Source: a virus. From it: a stretch of DNA of 64,000 bases. A program made the position numbers and the translations under genes. Positions 25,690 to 34,400 of the stretch are shown here, in pieces. The notes under the pieces were generated by a model. That model made no database searches, had not been told where the DNA came from, and was given only the letters and a program-made list of their open reading frames with translations. Location of the stretch: the IMG/VR virus record IMGVR_UViG_3300045118_000377, positions 31,491 to 95,490 of that record; one strand, 5' to 3'. Every line of letters begins with the position of its first letter. Position 1 is the stretch's first letter.

Positions 25690-28539
25690 ATGGCACTGAT
25701 CACCACATACCAAGATCTGTTCCCCAGCTCCACGATCATGAAGCAGTACGCCGGCAATGGCACTGTGAGTGTGCCTGGTGCCGGTGACGCGCGCCTAGTC
25801 GCACCGAACGGCGCGAACTGCAACTATGATCAGAACAACCAGTCCGCCCCGTGCCTCTACGAGAACATCTCCCAGCTGCGTCAGCTCGCCTCGCCAGCGA
25901 TGATGCTGCTAGTTGAGACCAAGCTCAGCAGCCTTACGGGAACGACGACCCAGCGTTTCGCGGACTTGTTCTTCGGCACTGCTCCGCAGTCGATTTCTGG
26001 CGTGTCGAACTACTCCTACCAGCTTGGATTCTACAAGGGTGAGGGCAAGATCATCTGCGACTACTACTACCCCGGTGGTGCCGCACGTCTCTTCACCTCT
26101 GGGGCGGTTTCAGATCCATCCAGTAACCACATCTATCGGATCTACTGGAACACCGGCAAGATCGCGTACGTTCCTGAGACCGGCACGGTAGTCCTGCCAG
26201 ACTATTTGGCGTTCATCTACTCCGTGGACAACGGCACGACGTGGGTGGCGCTCGGCACGCGGGCGAGAGACTTCGATCTCAACACGGCGTTCGCCGGTAT
26301 CGTGCTGAGAAAGTGGGAGACGTCTGCTGTCAACGCGCAAGCGGACTTCAGCTACTTCGTGGCCAAGCAGCTCAACCCCGCTGACGTGGTGATGGCACCA
26401 GATCTTAGCGGGGCCAAGGAGACCAGGCTTGCTCTCGAGGACGCGGCCTCCACGTTGGGTGAGGGAGGTCCAGAGCGCTTCGATGTGCTGGGTACCAAGG
26501 ACGCGGTCGTGCTGCCGTCGACCGACGTCGTTGGCCTGGAAGATGGTCTGGTTCTTCCATCGGTCGGTGGGCCGAAGCCGCGCTACGACTTCCCTCAGAT
26601 CAACGAGGACCCGTCCTTCAGCGACGTCATCGGGTTGGAAGACGGGTTCTTTGTCCAGATCGACGAGACCGACTACATCAAGGGCAAGTACGACGCTGAC
26701 GGCAAGGAGCTTCTCGCGGGCGCAAACGCCAGGCACGTCTTCTACTACGATGCGACCCTCGATCCCTGGCACACGCACGGAGCGGGGCACTACGGAGCGG
26801 GGCGAGACGGCAAGCTCTACTACGACGGGGTAGAGTGCGGCCCAGGGGACTTCGGGACCGTCGCTGGTGGGTTTCGGCGCACGGCCTGGGCCTTCCCCGA
26901 TGGCTTCTTGGACAGAGATCTGATCGCAAAAGCTGCGCAGATAACGATGCCAGCAGATGGCACCCTGCGCTTCACTGTGAACACGAACGGCACGGACATC
27001 GCTAGTTCCTTGCGCTGGTTCTTCACCGGCGACTTCGACGTCCAGGTCGACTACAACATTGTGTCGAATGGCTCCGGGCCGACAGACGGCGGCATAGTGA
27101 TCCAGGCGGTCATGGACTGGAACAACTACACCTACGCCCGACGCAGAATGTTCGGCAGCGGCAACCCAAATTGGGACAAGGACGTTCGGAATAACGGCAG
27201 TTGGGGCAGCTACGCCTCGGTTGGTGGGGCCACTGCTTCTGGGAAGTTGAGGATCACCCGTGTTGGGAGCACGGTCACGTCCTACTACTGGACCGGATCG
27301 GCGTGGGCGGCGATTGGTAGCGGCTCTGCGATGACCTACAACCGACCGATGCTCATCGATCTCGGGTTCTGGTTCAATAGCACACCCACCGGGACAGTGT
27401 TCGAGTTCAGCAACTTTACGATCAATAGCGGCACAACCACGAACCTGATCGGGTGGGCCAGGGAGGCGGCGGGCACCTACCGTGGGTCTCTGGCGGAGTT
27501 TCCGCAGCATGCTCTGATCGCTTGTACGGAGCCGAACATTGACATCATTGACGCTGACACCAACAAGCTCTGGGCGAGCTTCCGTGGTGCAGCCAACAAC
27601 ATGGTGTGGGGTCCGGCTAGCTGGGGGTATGTGCGTCAGGCGGTGATGAAGGACGGCGTGCTGATGGTCGCCCTCCCATCGAGCGGAGGGTATGGGCTCT
27701 GGATCGATTTCACCACAGACTGGGCTCGTTCAGCGCAGGAAGGCGGCGGAGGCGCGTTCTACAACCCAGAGTTGTCCACCAACATGTGGCCTATTTGGTC
27801 GCCGAGTGGAAGCGTCGCAGTCCGGAATAGTGGCAGGAACTATCAGGGGCCGTACGCCAACTGGGTGCTCCAGAGCTATTACGTTTACTGGTGCGATCTC
27901 CTGCATGACTCCGGTTATCAGTACCGCCTGTTCGCCACAGCGGCCGGTATCACTCTCCAGCGCTGGCAGCGCTGGAAGTTCCAAGGCGCTAACGACGCTC
28001 ACCTCGACACTCCCTACAAAGGCGTGTCCATGCAGACTGGGACCATGCGCTGGGCACAGTTCCAGCCGTCAACCCGTGACCTGCTGTACCACGATCGGTC
28101 GTCCCTCTACATCACCCACTTCGCCGCGTGGAATGCGATCATTTCAGGTGGTGGCGGCACGTGGGTGGAAAATCACACCTACACCCTCTCTGGGACGATT
28201 GACGAGGGCGACCGCGCACTGGCCCAGGACGCGATGGTGGTGGACGGGAACTACCTCTACTACGCCCGCAAGGAGGGTGTGTACAGGATGGATCTGACCA
28301 CCGGCACATCGGTGCTCCTGTACGGCATCGTCGGTTCTGGAGCAACGCACGAGATCCTTCCCACATCCCGCGCGGTGATCTCCGTGGCCTACGGTGTCGA
28401 CAACTCCGTTCCCATCCTCCTGGTGGGCATGACCTACCCCGACCTCAGTGTGGCTGTGAATCTGAACACCAACGTGCTCTACTGGAAGGGTCGTCTGGAT
28501 GACAGCCACACACCCTACTCCATGGCGGTGGGAGCATGA
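25690..28539 (+). CDS. Tail protein, second paralogue with LamG-like and propeller-like parts, 949 aa
   Basis: The start lies two bases after the upstream stop. The opening (YQDLFPSSTIMKQYAGNGTVSV) aligns with the start of the preceding protein, and the LamG-like domain, the L-[AE]-D linker units (LALED, VVGLED, VIGLED) and the C-terminal propeller-like part recur. It is longer by an inserted second LamG-like domain near residues 430-580 (TNGTDIASSLRWFF, then DVQVDYN). The end overlaps the next gene by four bases (ATGA). Confidence 0.6.
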   Translation: MALITTYQDLFPSSTIMKQYAGNGTVSVPGAGDARLVAPNGANCNYDQNNQSAPCLYENISQLRQLASPAMMLLVETKLSSLTGTTTQRFADLFFGTAPQSISGVSNYSYQLGFYKGEGKIICDYYYPGGAARLFTSGAVSDPSSNHIYRIYWNTGKIAYVPETGTVVLPDYLAFIYSVDNGTTWVALGTRARDFDLNTAFAGIVLRKWETSAVNAQADFSYFVAKQLNPADVVMAPDLSGAKETRLALEDAASTLGEGGPERFDVLGTKDAVVLPSTDVVGLEDGLVLPSVGGPKPRYDFPQINEDPSFSDVIGLEDGFFVQIDETDYIKGKYDADGKELLAGANARHVFYYDATLDPWHTHGAGHYGAGRDGKLYYDGVECGPGDFGTVAGGFRRTAWAFPDGFLDRDLIAKAAQITMPADGTLRFTVNTNGTDIASSLRWFFTGDFDVQVDYNIVSNGSGPTDGGIVIQAVMDWNNYTYARRRMFGSGNPNWDKDVRNNGSWGSYASVGGATASGKLRITRVGSTVTSYYWTGSAWAAIGSGSAMTYNRPMLIDLGFWFNSTPTGTVFEFSNFTINSGTTTNLIGWAREAAGTYRGSLAEFPQHALIACTEPNIDIIDADTNKLWASFRGAANNMVWGPASWGYVRQAVMKDGVLMVALPSSGGYGLWIDFTTDWARSAQEGGGGAFYNPELSTNMWPIWSPSGSVAVRNSGRNYQGPYANWVLQSYYVYWCDLLHDSGYQYRLFATAAGITLQRWQRWKFQGANDAHLDTPYKGVSMQTGTMRWAQFQPSTRDLLYHDRSSLYITHFAAWNAIISGGGGTWVENHTYTLSGTIDEGDRALAQDAMVVDGNYLYYARKEGVYRMDLTTGTSVLLYGIVGSGATHEILPTSRAVISVAYGVDNSVPILLVGMTYPDLSVAVNLNTNVLYWKGRLDDSHTPYSMAVGA

Positions 28540-30050
28540 GTCGCACGCTGTTCACGGGCATCGGGTGGGCGGTCGAGAAGCAGACGATCGCTGCCGGCAC
28601 CACGCTCACAGGCCCGGTCCTCGTGAGCGCTGTCAGCACGTCCCCCAACAGCGTCCGCCTGACCTTCGACCGCGCGTTGCAGCTCGAGTACCGAATGCAC
28701 GTGCCGCCCGGCGGCTACCGGGCCAAGACCTTGGACATCTCCAGCTACAGGATCGCGAAAGTGGTTGGCGGTGCGCCGCTGACCATAGTTCGCACGGTCT
28801 GGGTGGACAGCACGCATGTCGATCTCCTCACCGAGAACCAGGAGGCGGTGAGCTATCGAGTGACGACCGTTGCCGGCGGCGTCATGGACTTCTGGGGCAA
28901 CCTGATCACCGAGCAGACGGCCGACTTCACGGGCTTGTTGAAGTCCGACTACACCACGCCCTCGACTCTGCGCGCGTTCACCTCCGGTTACCCCGGCATG
29001 CAGGAGGACACTCCAAGCGAGATCTACCCAGATCTCGAAGCTCCGTACCTGCAGAACCTCAACCCTGGCAGCGGCACCATCGACAAGGACCCTGCAGGCA
29101 ACATCTACCTCGAGATCAGAGACGACGACGAAGGGGTCAACCTTTCGACGGTCAACATCTGGATCGATGGCACGCTTGCCTACAACGGCAGCACGTTCCT
29201 GGCTCCGTACAACGGGCCAGGGTCAGCGGTTGTGCTTGTTGGACCGGCGTACCAGTTCACGATCGATCCAACGTTCACCTTCCCCGAGTTCCACGTCGTA
29301 CTGGTGCACGTCCATGCCAGAGATCTGGCAGCGATACCCAACGAGCTCGATGGCGCGTACTCGTTCAGAACGTGGGACCACACGGCCCCGTTCGTGGACG
29401 CTCATTCGCCGACCGGCACAGGAATCAGCCAGAACACGCTCGTCACGTTCTCCGTGGATGAGACTTCCGGGTCTGGGGTCGATCTTTCCAGCATGAACGT
29501 GCTCATCGATGGGGCCGCCGCCATCATCGGTGGTGTGCTCCGTCCTGGTTTCGATGGGCCCTTCAGCGCCATCGTGGCCCACGGCCTGGGGTACAACGTC
29601 ACGATCCAGAAGACGACTCCATACCCGTCGTACGACTATGCCACGATCAACGTCTATGCCGAGGACAATGAGGGCAACGGCATGACGTACATCTGGAACT
29701 TCCGGGTGGAGGACTACCTTGGCCCGCTGGTGGAGCCGCTCTACCCATTGGCTGACGATGTCGATGTTCCGGCCAACAGCAACATCTCGCTCAAGATCTC
29801 GGATCTTGAATCCGTGATAGCGAATTCGATCAGGGTCAACATCGATACCGGGATGGGGTTCGAGCCGGTCTTCGACTGGACTCGAAGCCCCAAGTTCTAT
29901 CCCGGCTGGGATGGTCCGGGTTCGACCTTCAGCGTTGGAGGGGGCGAGTACACCATAGTGATAGATCCCGTGACCGATTTCACGGTAGCCTCTCTTGTAC
30001 AGGTTGAGGTGCTTGCCACCGACCCGACTGGCAACCCTGCGAGACTCTGA
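28536..30050 (+). CDS. Tail protein with Ig-like repeats, 504 aa
   Basis: Coupled to the upstream paralogue by ATGA. After an N-terminal domain with a SPNSVRLTFDRAL strand (bacterial Ig-like or DUF4082-like pattern), three repeats of about 110 residues follow. Each begins with an APYLQN / APFVDAHSP / GPLVEPLYP strand and contains an NIWIDG, NVLIDG or RVNIDTG unit. The repeats fit beta-sandwich modules that spread a fibre away from the tail. No enzyme motif is visible. Confidence 0.6.
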   Translation: MSRTLFTGIGWAVEKQTIAAGTTLTGPVLVSAVSTSPNSVRLTFDRALQLEYRMHVPPGGYRAKTLDISSYRIAKVVGGAPLTIVRTVWVDSTHVDLLTENQEAVSYRVTTVAGGVMDFWGNLITEQTADFTGLLKSDYTTPSTLRAFTSGYPGMQEDTPSEIYPDLEAPYLQNLNPGSGTIDKDPAGNIYLEIRDDDEGVNLSTVNIWIDGTLAYNGSTFLAPYNGPGSAVVLVGPAYQFTIDPTFTFPEFHVVLVHVHARDLAAIPNELDGAYSFRTWDHTAPFVDAHSPTGTGISQNTLVTFSVDETSGSGVDLSSMNVLIDGAAAIIGGVLRPGFDGPFSAIVAHGLGYNVTIQKTTPYPSYDYATINVYAEDNEGNGMTYIWNFRVEDYLGPLVEPLYPLADDVDVPANSNISLKISDLESVIANSIRVNIDTGMGFEPVFDWTRSPKFYPGWDGPGSTFSVGGGEYTIVIDPVTDFTVASLVQVEVLATDPTGNPARL

Positions 30051-33000
30051 TGGCGATCTACTCCTTCGTAACCACGCTCGTCACTCCGGTCAGCGATGAA
30101 TTCGACTGCATGGACTTCAACCCGGGGTCCATCAGCCAGATCTTGTTGTTCTCCGAAGCCGAGATCAGCCGTGGGACGCCTTGGATCACGATCGACAGCG
30201 GAGAGCTGGCCATCCTGAGTGATGACGGCATCGCCAGCATCTTTCGGTACGAACTACCCATCGGACAGCAGTTCACGTTCGAGTTCCAGTTCCGGCCGGT
30301 CGCGCTTCCTACGAACCTGGACGCGCTGGACAAGAGCAGGTTCTTCGTCGCGGCGTTCGACAACCAGGACAACGCCGGAGGTCTCCTGATCTCCCAGAGC
30401 GGCCTGGCCATCGTCTCCCAGTTCGGCAACGCCGTGATGCCGATCGCCGGCAGTCAGCACATCATCGAGGAGGGGACCAGCCCCTACACCGTCCGGATGG
30501 TGGTCGACGGCGTGACCAACATCATGGATCTCTACATCACGAAGACCTCGGAGCTGACCACCCTCGGGCACCAGCTGCGGTACACGAGCGCCGCGCCAGT
30601 GAGCCCGAGCTCGGTCATCAGCTCCGTGCGCATAGAGATCGTGGGCCAGGGAGCCCACCCGGTGCATGGGCACTTCCGCTCGCTTCGGTGTGCCTGCAAT
30701 GCTCTGCGCATCCCAAACCGTCGACCGATCGCTGATACCGGCCGTGACCAGACGGCTGTGATGGGGTCCGTCATCCGCCTGGACGGGACCGAGAGCTACG
30801 ATCCCGAAGGCTCGCAGCTGACCTACAAGTGGTCACTGATCGGCACGCCCGATCAATCGGACTACGTGCAGAGGGACTCTGGCGGCTTCACGACGGACGA
30901 TGGGGACACCGATGGGTTCACCGACGTTTTCCAGCAGGCCGGAGATCCGTGGAGCGCCGCGAACTCCCCAAGCCTTCAGCCGGGAGACGTCCTGATCGTT
31001 GATGACACCCAGTACGTGGTGTCGTCCTACGGGTGGGCGTACAACACCAGCACCAGCAAATGGGATCGAAGCGTCGGGTTCGACCCCAGTCGGTTGGTGG
31101 TCACGACCGAGACCATTCCCGATGACCTGGTTGCTGTCAGCTGGTCGCTGTTCTTCCAGAGCACGTTCTTCGACAACCGCACGCTCCCACAGCCGGCGTT
31201 CGTACCGGACGTCCATGGGCTCTACACCCTGCAGTTGGTGGTGAACGACGGGTCGTTGGACAGCCTACCGGCCGAGGGCCTGGTGAACATCACCGACAGC
31301 AACGTCCCGTTCGGGGTCGTGCCGGACGTGAACTTCATCTGGGACTACCTCTCTGACGCCTGGAACCTGTACGACGATCGAGACCCAGTCACTGTCATGT
31401 GGTCGGGTTTTGCTCAGGCCGCGGCGAACTTGCTACTGACGGCCTGGCAGCACGACTACGGCAAGAGCCTGGTGGATGTCCAACGCACGTTCCAGCGCCG
31501 CTGGTTGAACTACAGCTTCTTGCTCGATGAGCCGCCGACAGAGCGCGCCGACGTCAAGCTCCACATCCTCCGAGGAGTAATCTCGTCCAAAGTAGAGGAC
31601 TCGATCACGTTCACCAGTCCCGTCTACCTCAAGATCTCAAGAAACGGCGGAGACCTGGTGCGTGTCGATCTCACGGGCACGATGACGAAGGAAGAGATCG
31701 TGGACGCCATCAACGTGGCGTTCGGCGATCAGGCGGTTGAGAACCCCATCGCGTCGCTGGCCCATAACGTCGATGGCATCCTCTATGGTGGGCCCTACGG
31801 TGCCCAATACGGCATCCTCAGCTACATCGACTCCTGGTGGCTGGTGCTGGGGAACTCTGAGCTCATCGTGGTGAGCAAGGACGGGACGGCGAACTCCTAC
31901 TTCGGTTGGGGCTCGACCTACGATACGCAGAACGAGCTCACGGGACCGAGTTGCACGACCGCGCCTCCCCGCGGATTCTCCGTGCCCGGCACCCCGGTGC
32001 TGAGCTTCATGGATGAGGGCGTGCTGCACGGGGACCTCCTGGTCCTGGGCGAGGTCGGGGAGAAGGGGACAGGCTACCAGGTCAGCAAGGCCGTTCGACA
32101 TCAGGCGCTCACCACGATCTCCGACATCAAGAACTGGACGGGGAACTGGTGGGTGCCATCGACCGTGACCTCAACGTACACGGACTTCACCAGGCAGTTG
32201 GTGGAGACCGGTGACATCGCGCGGTTCGATGTCCGTGTGCCTGGAGCCCCGGACTCGGTCGAGATCCTGTGTGAAGTCCGGGGAGTTGACGGCAAGGTGC
32301 TGGGATTCGACGCCCGCCCGTTGCTCGAGGCCACGGCCGGAAACGTAGAAGACTACGAGATCACTTTCATGGGCGTGAGGCGCGTGTCCAACATCCCGGT
32401 CGACGCGCTCGTGGTGAGGATCCCGCGACTGCAAGAGATCATTCTGGACCCGACCGTGTGGTGGGACCAGAACTCTGACTACGTGCTGGAGGTCGATGCC
32501 AACGGCGTGAACGGCATTCGGTTCAAGGACGTCTTCAGCTTCTCCTCTCCGCCGCCAGACACCGTCTGGGCGGAGGTGACGTTCCTCGACAACCGTCCCA
32601 CGATCGAGAACAACTTCGGGAAGGCGGTCAACTTCAAGGTCGAAGACCTGACCACGCGCACTGACGATCTCGACTACCTGTCTGCCGTCCGCGGGCTGTG
32701 GTATGCCTACTTCAACGGCCCGTCGCTGTGGAACGTGCGGATCGGAGTCCAGATCCTTCTCGGCCTGCCGTTCGCGGAGGTCGACGGCATCATCACCGAC
32801 ATCAACCACACCTTCAACGCCGCCCAGGCGCGGATGGTGGTTCAGGACAAGGCCGACCCCGCTGTCTACCGCACGTACTTCATCCCACGAGATGTGGTCT
32901 GGGAGGGGGACGGGGAGACCATGATCGGGACGAACCCCGACACGGGAGAGGACTACAAGGTCGGAGACACGGTCCTGCAATTCAACCCGTTGTCGAAGGG

Positions 33001-33640
33001 CGTGGAGATCCACGACTGGATCAAGACGCCCGAGTGGTGGAAGGGGTACTGCGGACAGGGAGAGTTCCTGGAGGTGCGCAAGTTCTTCACGTTCCTGATG
33101 ATCGCGGACATCGACGTGTTCAACATCGCGAATCTGGTGTTCGCGATGGACTTGGTGAAGACGCTCAAGCCCCACTACACGTTCCCGATGTTCGTGGTCC
33201 TGAAGCGCCTGCCGCCGGACTACATCGAGGTCACGGACGACATCGCCTTCCGTGGGATCTTGCACCTGTTCGACGATCCTGCATCGCAGGGAGCGCGCGG
33301 GACCGGCGGCAGCTTCCGACACGACGACACCGACGAGTCCGGCAACCACAACTGGGCATACGACGGCGGGGCCGTTGGCGTGTCGAAGCCCGCGTACCTC
33401 TACGACGTGCGACGTCTGTTCCCAGAGATGTACAAGATCGGAATCATGCGAACGCTGTTCGCGGGAGGGTATCTCCCGTTCGATTGGATCTGGGCCTACG
33501 ACGATGGCGGTGGGGCCGATCCCATCCCATTGTCCGGCCCCGACAGCAGCCCTCCACCACCGTACGGCCCGGCTGTCGGAGTCATCCAGTGGGATTCAAC
33601 GTACCCCGCAGGCAAGTACACGAGGGCGAAAGTTCTCTAG
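30050..33640 (+). CDS. Very large tail protein with PKD-like domain, 1196 aa
   Basis: The start overlaps the upstream stop (TGATG). Residues 20-215 resemble a LamG-type beta sandwich. A PKD/REJ-like domain begins near residue 222 (NRRPIADTGRDQ, then LDGTESYDPEGS) and includes a long insertion. From residue 420 on the protein changes character: a helical part, a hook-IN-like module (about 525-630) and a C-terminal 550 residues with mixed folds (LRGLWYAYFNGPS-like stretch), which may anchor it to the baseplate. It ends in a Pro-rich tail. Probably a structural baseplate/fibre connector. Confidence 0.6.
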   Translation: MAIYSFVTTLVTPVSDEFDCMDFNPGSISQILLFSEAEISRGTPWITIDSGELAILSDDGIASIFRYELPIGQQFTFEFQFRPVALPTNLDALDKSRFFVAAFDNQDNAGGLLISQSGLAIVSQFGNAVMPIAGSQHIIEEGTSPYTVRMVVDGVTNIMDLYITKTSELTTLGHQLRYTSAAPVSPSSVISSVRIEIVGQGAHPVHGHFRSLRCACNALRIPNRRPIADTGRDQTAVMGSVIRLDGTESYDPEGSQLTYKWSLIGTPDQSDYVQRDSGGFTTDDGDTDGFTDVFQQAGDPWSAANSPSLQPGDVLIVDDTQYVVSSYGWAYNTSTSKWDRSVGFDPSRLVVTTETIPDDLVAVSWSLFFQSTFFDNRTLPQPAFVPDVHGLYTLQLVVNDGSLDSLPAEGLVNITDSNVPFGVVPDVNFIWDYLSDAWNLYDDRDPVTVMWSGFAQAAANLLLTAWQHDYGKSLVDVQRTFQRRWLNYSFLLDEPPTERADVKLHILRGVISSKVEDSITFTSPVYLKISRNGGDLVRVDLTGTMTKEEIVDAINVAFGDQAVENPIASLAHNVDGILYGGPYGAQYGILSYIDSWWLVLGNSELIVVSKDGTANSYFGWGSTYDTQNELTGPSCTTAPPRGFSVPGTPVLSFMDEGVLHGDLLVLGEVGEKGTGYQVSKAVRHQALTTISDIKNWTGNWWVPSTVTSTYTDFTRQLVETGDIARFDVRVPGAPDSVEILCEVRGVDGKVLGFDARPLLEATAGNVEDYEITFMGVRRVSNIPVDALVVRIPRLQEIILDPTVWWDQNSDYVLEVDANGVNGIRFKDVFSFSSPPPDTVWAEVTFLDNRPTIENNFGKAVNFKVEDLTTRTDDLDYLSAVRGLWYAYFNGPSLWNVRIGVQILLGLPFAEVDGIITDINHTFNAAQARMVVQDKADPAVYRTYFIPRDVVWEGDGETMIGTNPDTGEDYKVGDTVLQFNPLSKGVEIHDWIKTPEWWKGYCGQGEFLEVRKFFTFLMIADIDVFNIANLVFAMDLVKTLKPHYTFPMFVVLKRLPPDYIEVTDDIAFRGILHLFDDPASQGARGTGGSFRHDDTDESGNHNWAYDGGAVGVSKPAYLYDVRRLFPEMYKIGIMRTLFAGGYLPFDWIWAYDDGGGADPIPLSGPDSSPPPPYGPAVGVIQWDSTYPAGKYTRAKVL

Positions 33641-33669
33641 TTGATTCGGACAGCTAGAGATCTTAGAAT
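33641..33669 (+). promoter_or_regulatory. Sigma70-like promoter before tailspike genes
   Basis: TTGATT (33641-33646), a 17-base spacer and TAGAAT (33664-33669), just after the stop of the 1196 aa gene. The ATG at 33687 and a GGTCGGAG site follow. The -10 box equals that at 18394, so both may belong to a late promoter family. Confidence 0.5.
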
Positions 33670-33686
33670 CGTGGTCGGAGAACGAT

Positions 33687-34391
33687 ATGGAACTCATTGA
33701 TCGCCCGTTGGTCGGCAAAGGGGGGCTGCTGATTCCAGCCAACATCTCGATCGTTGTTCGGGAGCGCGGCAAGCGCATCCCACAGCACTGTCGAGAAGAT
33801 CACAACATCTGGGTGGACCTCGGGCGTGAGTACCTGGCTCGTGTCATCGCCCCCAAGGCCGGGTTCGCCGACCACTACGCGGAACCACCTCGCGAGTTCG
33901 TCCAGTTCATGGGTGTCGGCATCGGCGGCGAGAGCCAGTACCATCCGATGGCCTACACCACGCCGTTGTCCACCGACTATCCACCAGCGACCGGCTCTTC
34001 GCCGGGTGGGTGGGGAAACAAGCAGTCGGACGAGGACCTGACCGTCACGACGCTCGAGCGGCCGGTCAAGATCAACCCGACTTCTCCCATCTGGTTGGAC
34101 AACGTCGTCACTCCCGTCACCTTCCTCAACAGCAACAGGACCGTCCGGTTCGATCACCTCTTCGATGAGACCGTGATCAACAGCGTCGGGCCCTACACGG
34201 TCGTGCCGTTGTCGGAGATCGGTTTGTTCTTGTGTACCAGGGACAAGAACGCAAGCAACGTCTACGATCTCTCGAATCCGCCGTCGATGGTTGGGGCGGG
34301 CAGGCAGACGTTGCTGGCCTACAACACGTTCGAGGCGATTCCGAAGACCGTCAGCTTCTCTCTTGAGGTCCGCTGGGAACTCAGGTTCTAG
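33687..34391 (+). CDS. Putative tail structural protein, 234 aa
   Basis: ATG 33687 follows GGTCGGAGAACGAT. The protein is beta-rich with a conserved-looking FMGVGIGGESQYHPM segment and a C-terminal VSFSLEVRWELRF strand. I recognise no family. It lies between the PKD protein and the tailspike, with its own promoter, so it may be the tailspike adaptor. That is inference. Confidence 0.6.
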   Translation: MELIDRPLVGKGGLLIPANISIVVRERGKRIPQHCREDHNIWVDLGREYLARVIAPKAGFADHYAEPPREFVQFMGVGIGGESQYHPMAYTTPLSTDYPPATGSSPGGWGNKQSDEDLTVTTLERPVKINPTSPIWLDNVVTPVTFLNSNRTVRFDHLFDETVINSVGPYTVVPLSEIGLFLCTRDKNASNVYDLSNPPSMVGAGRQTLLAYNTFEAIPKTVSFSLEVRWELRF

Positions 34392-34400
34392 GAGATCACG

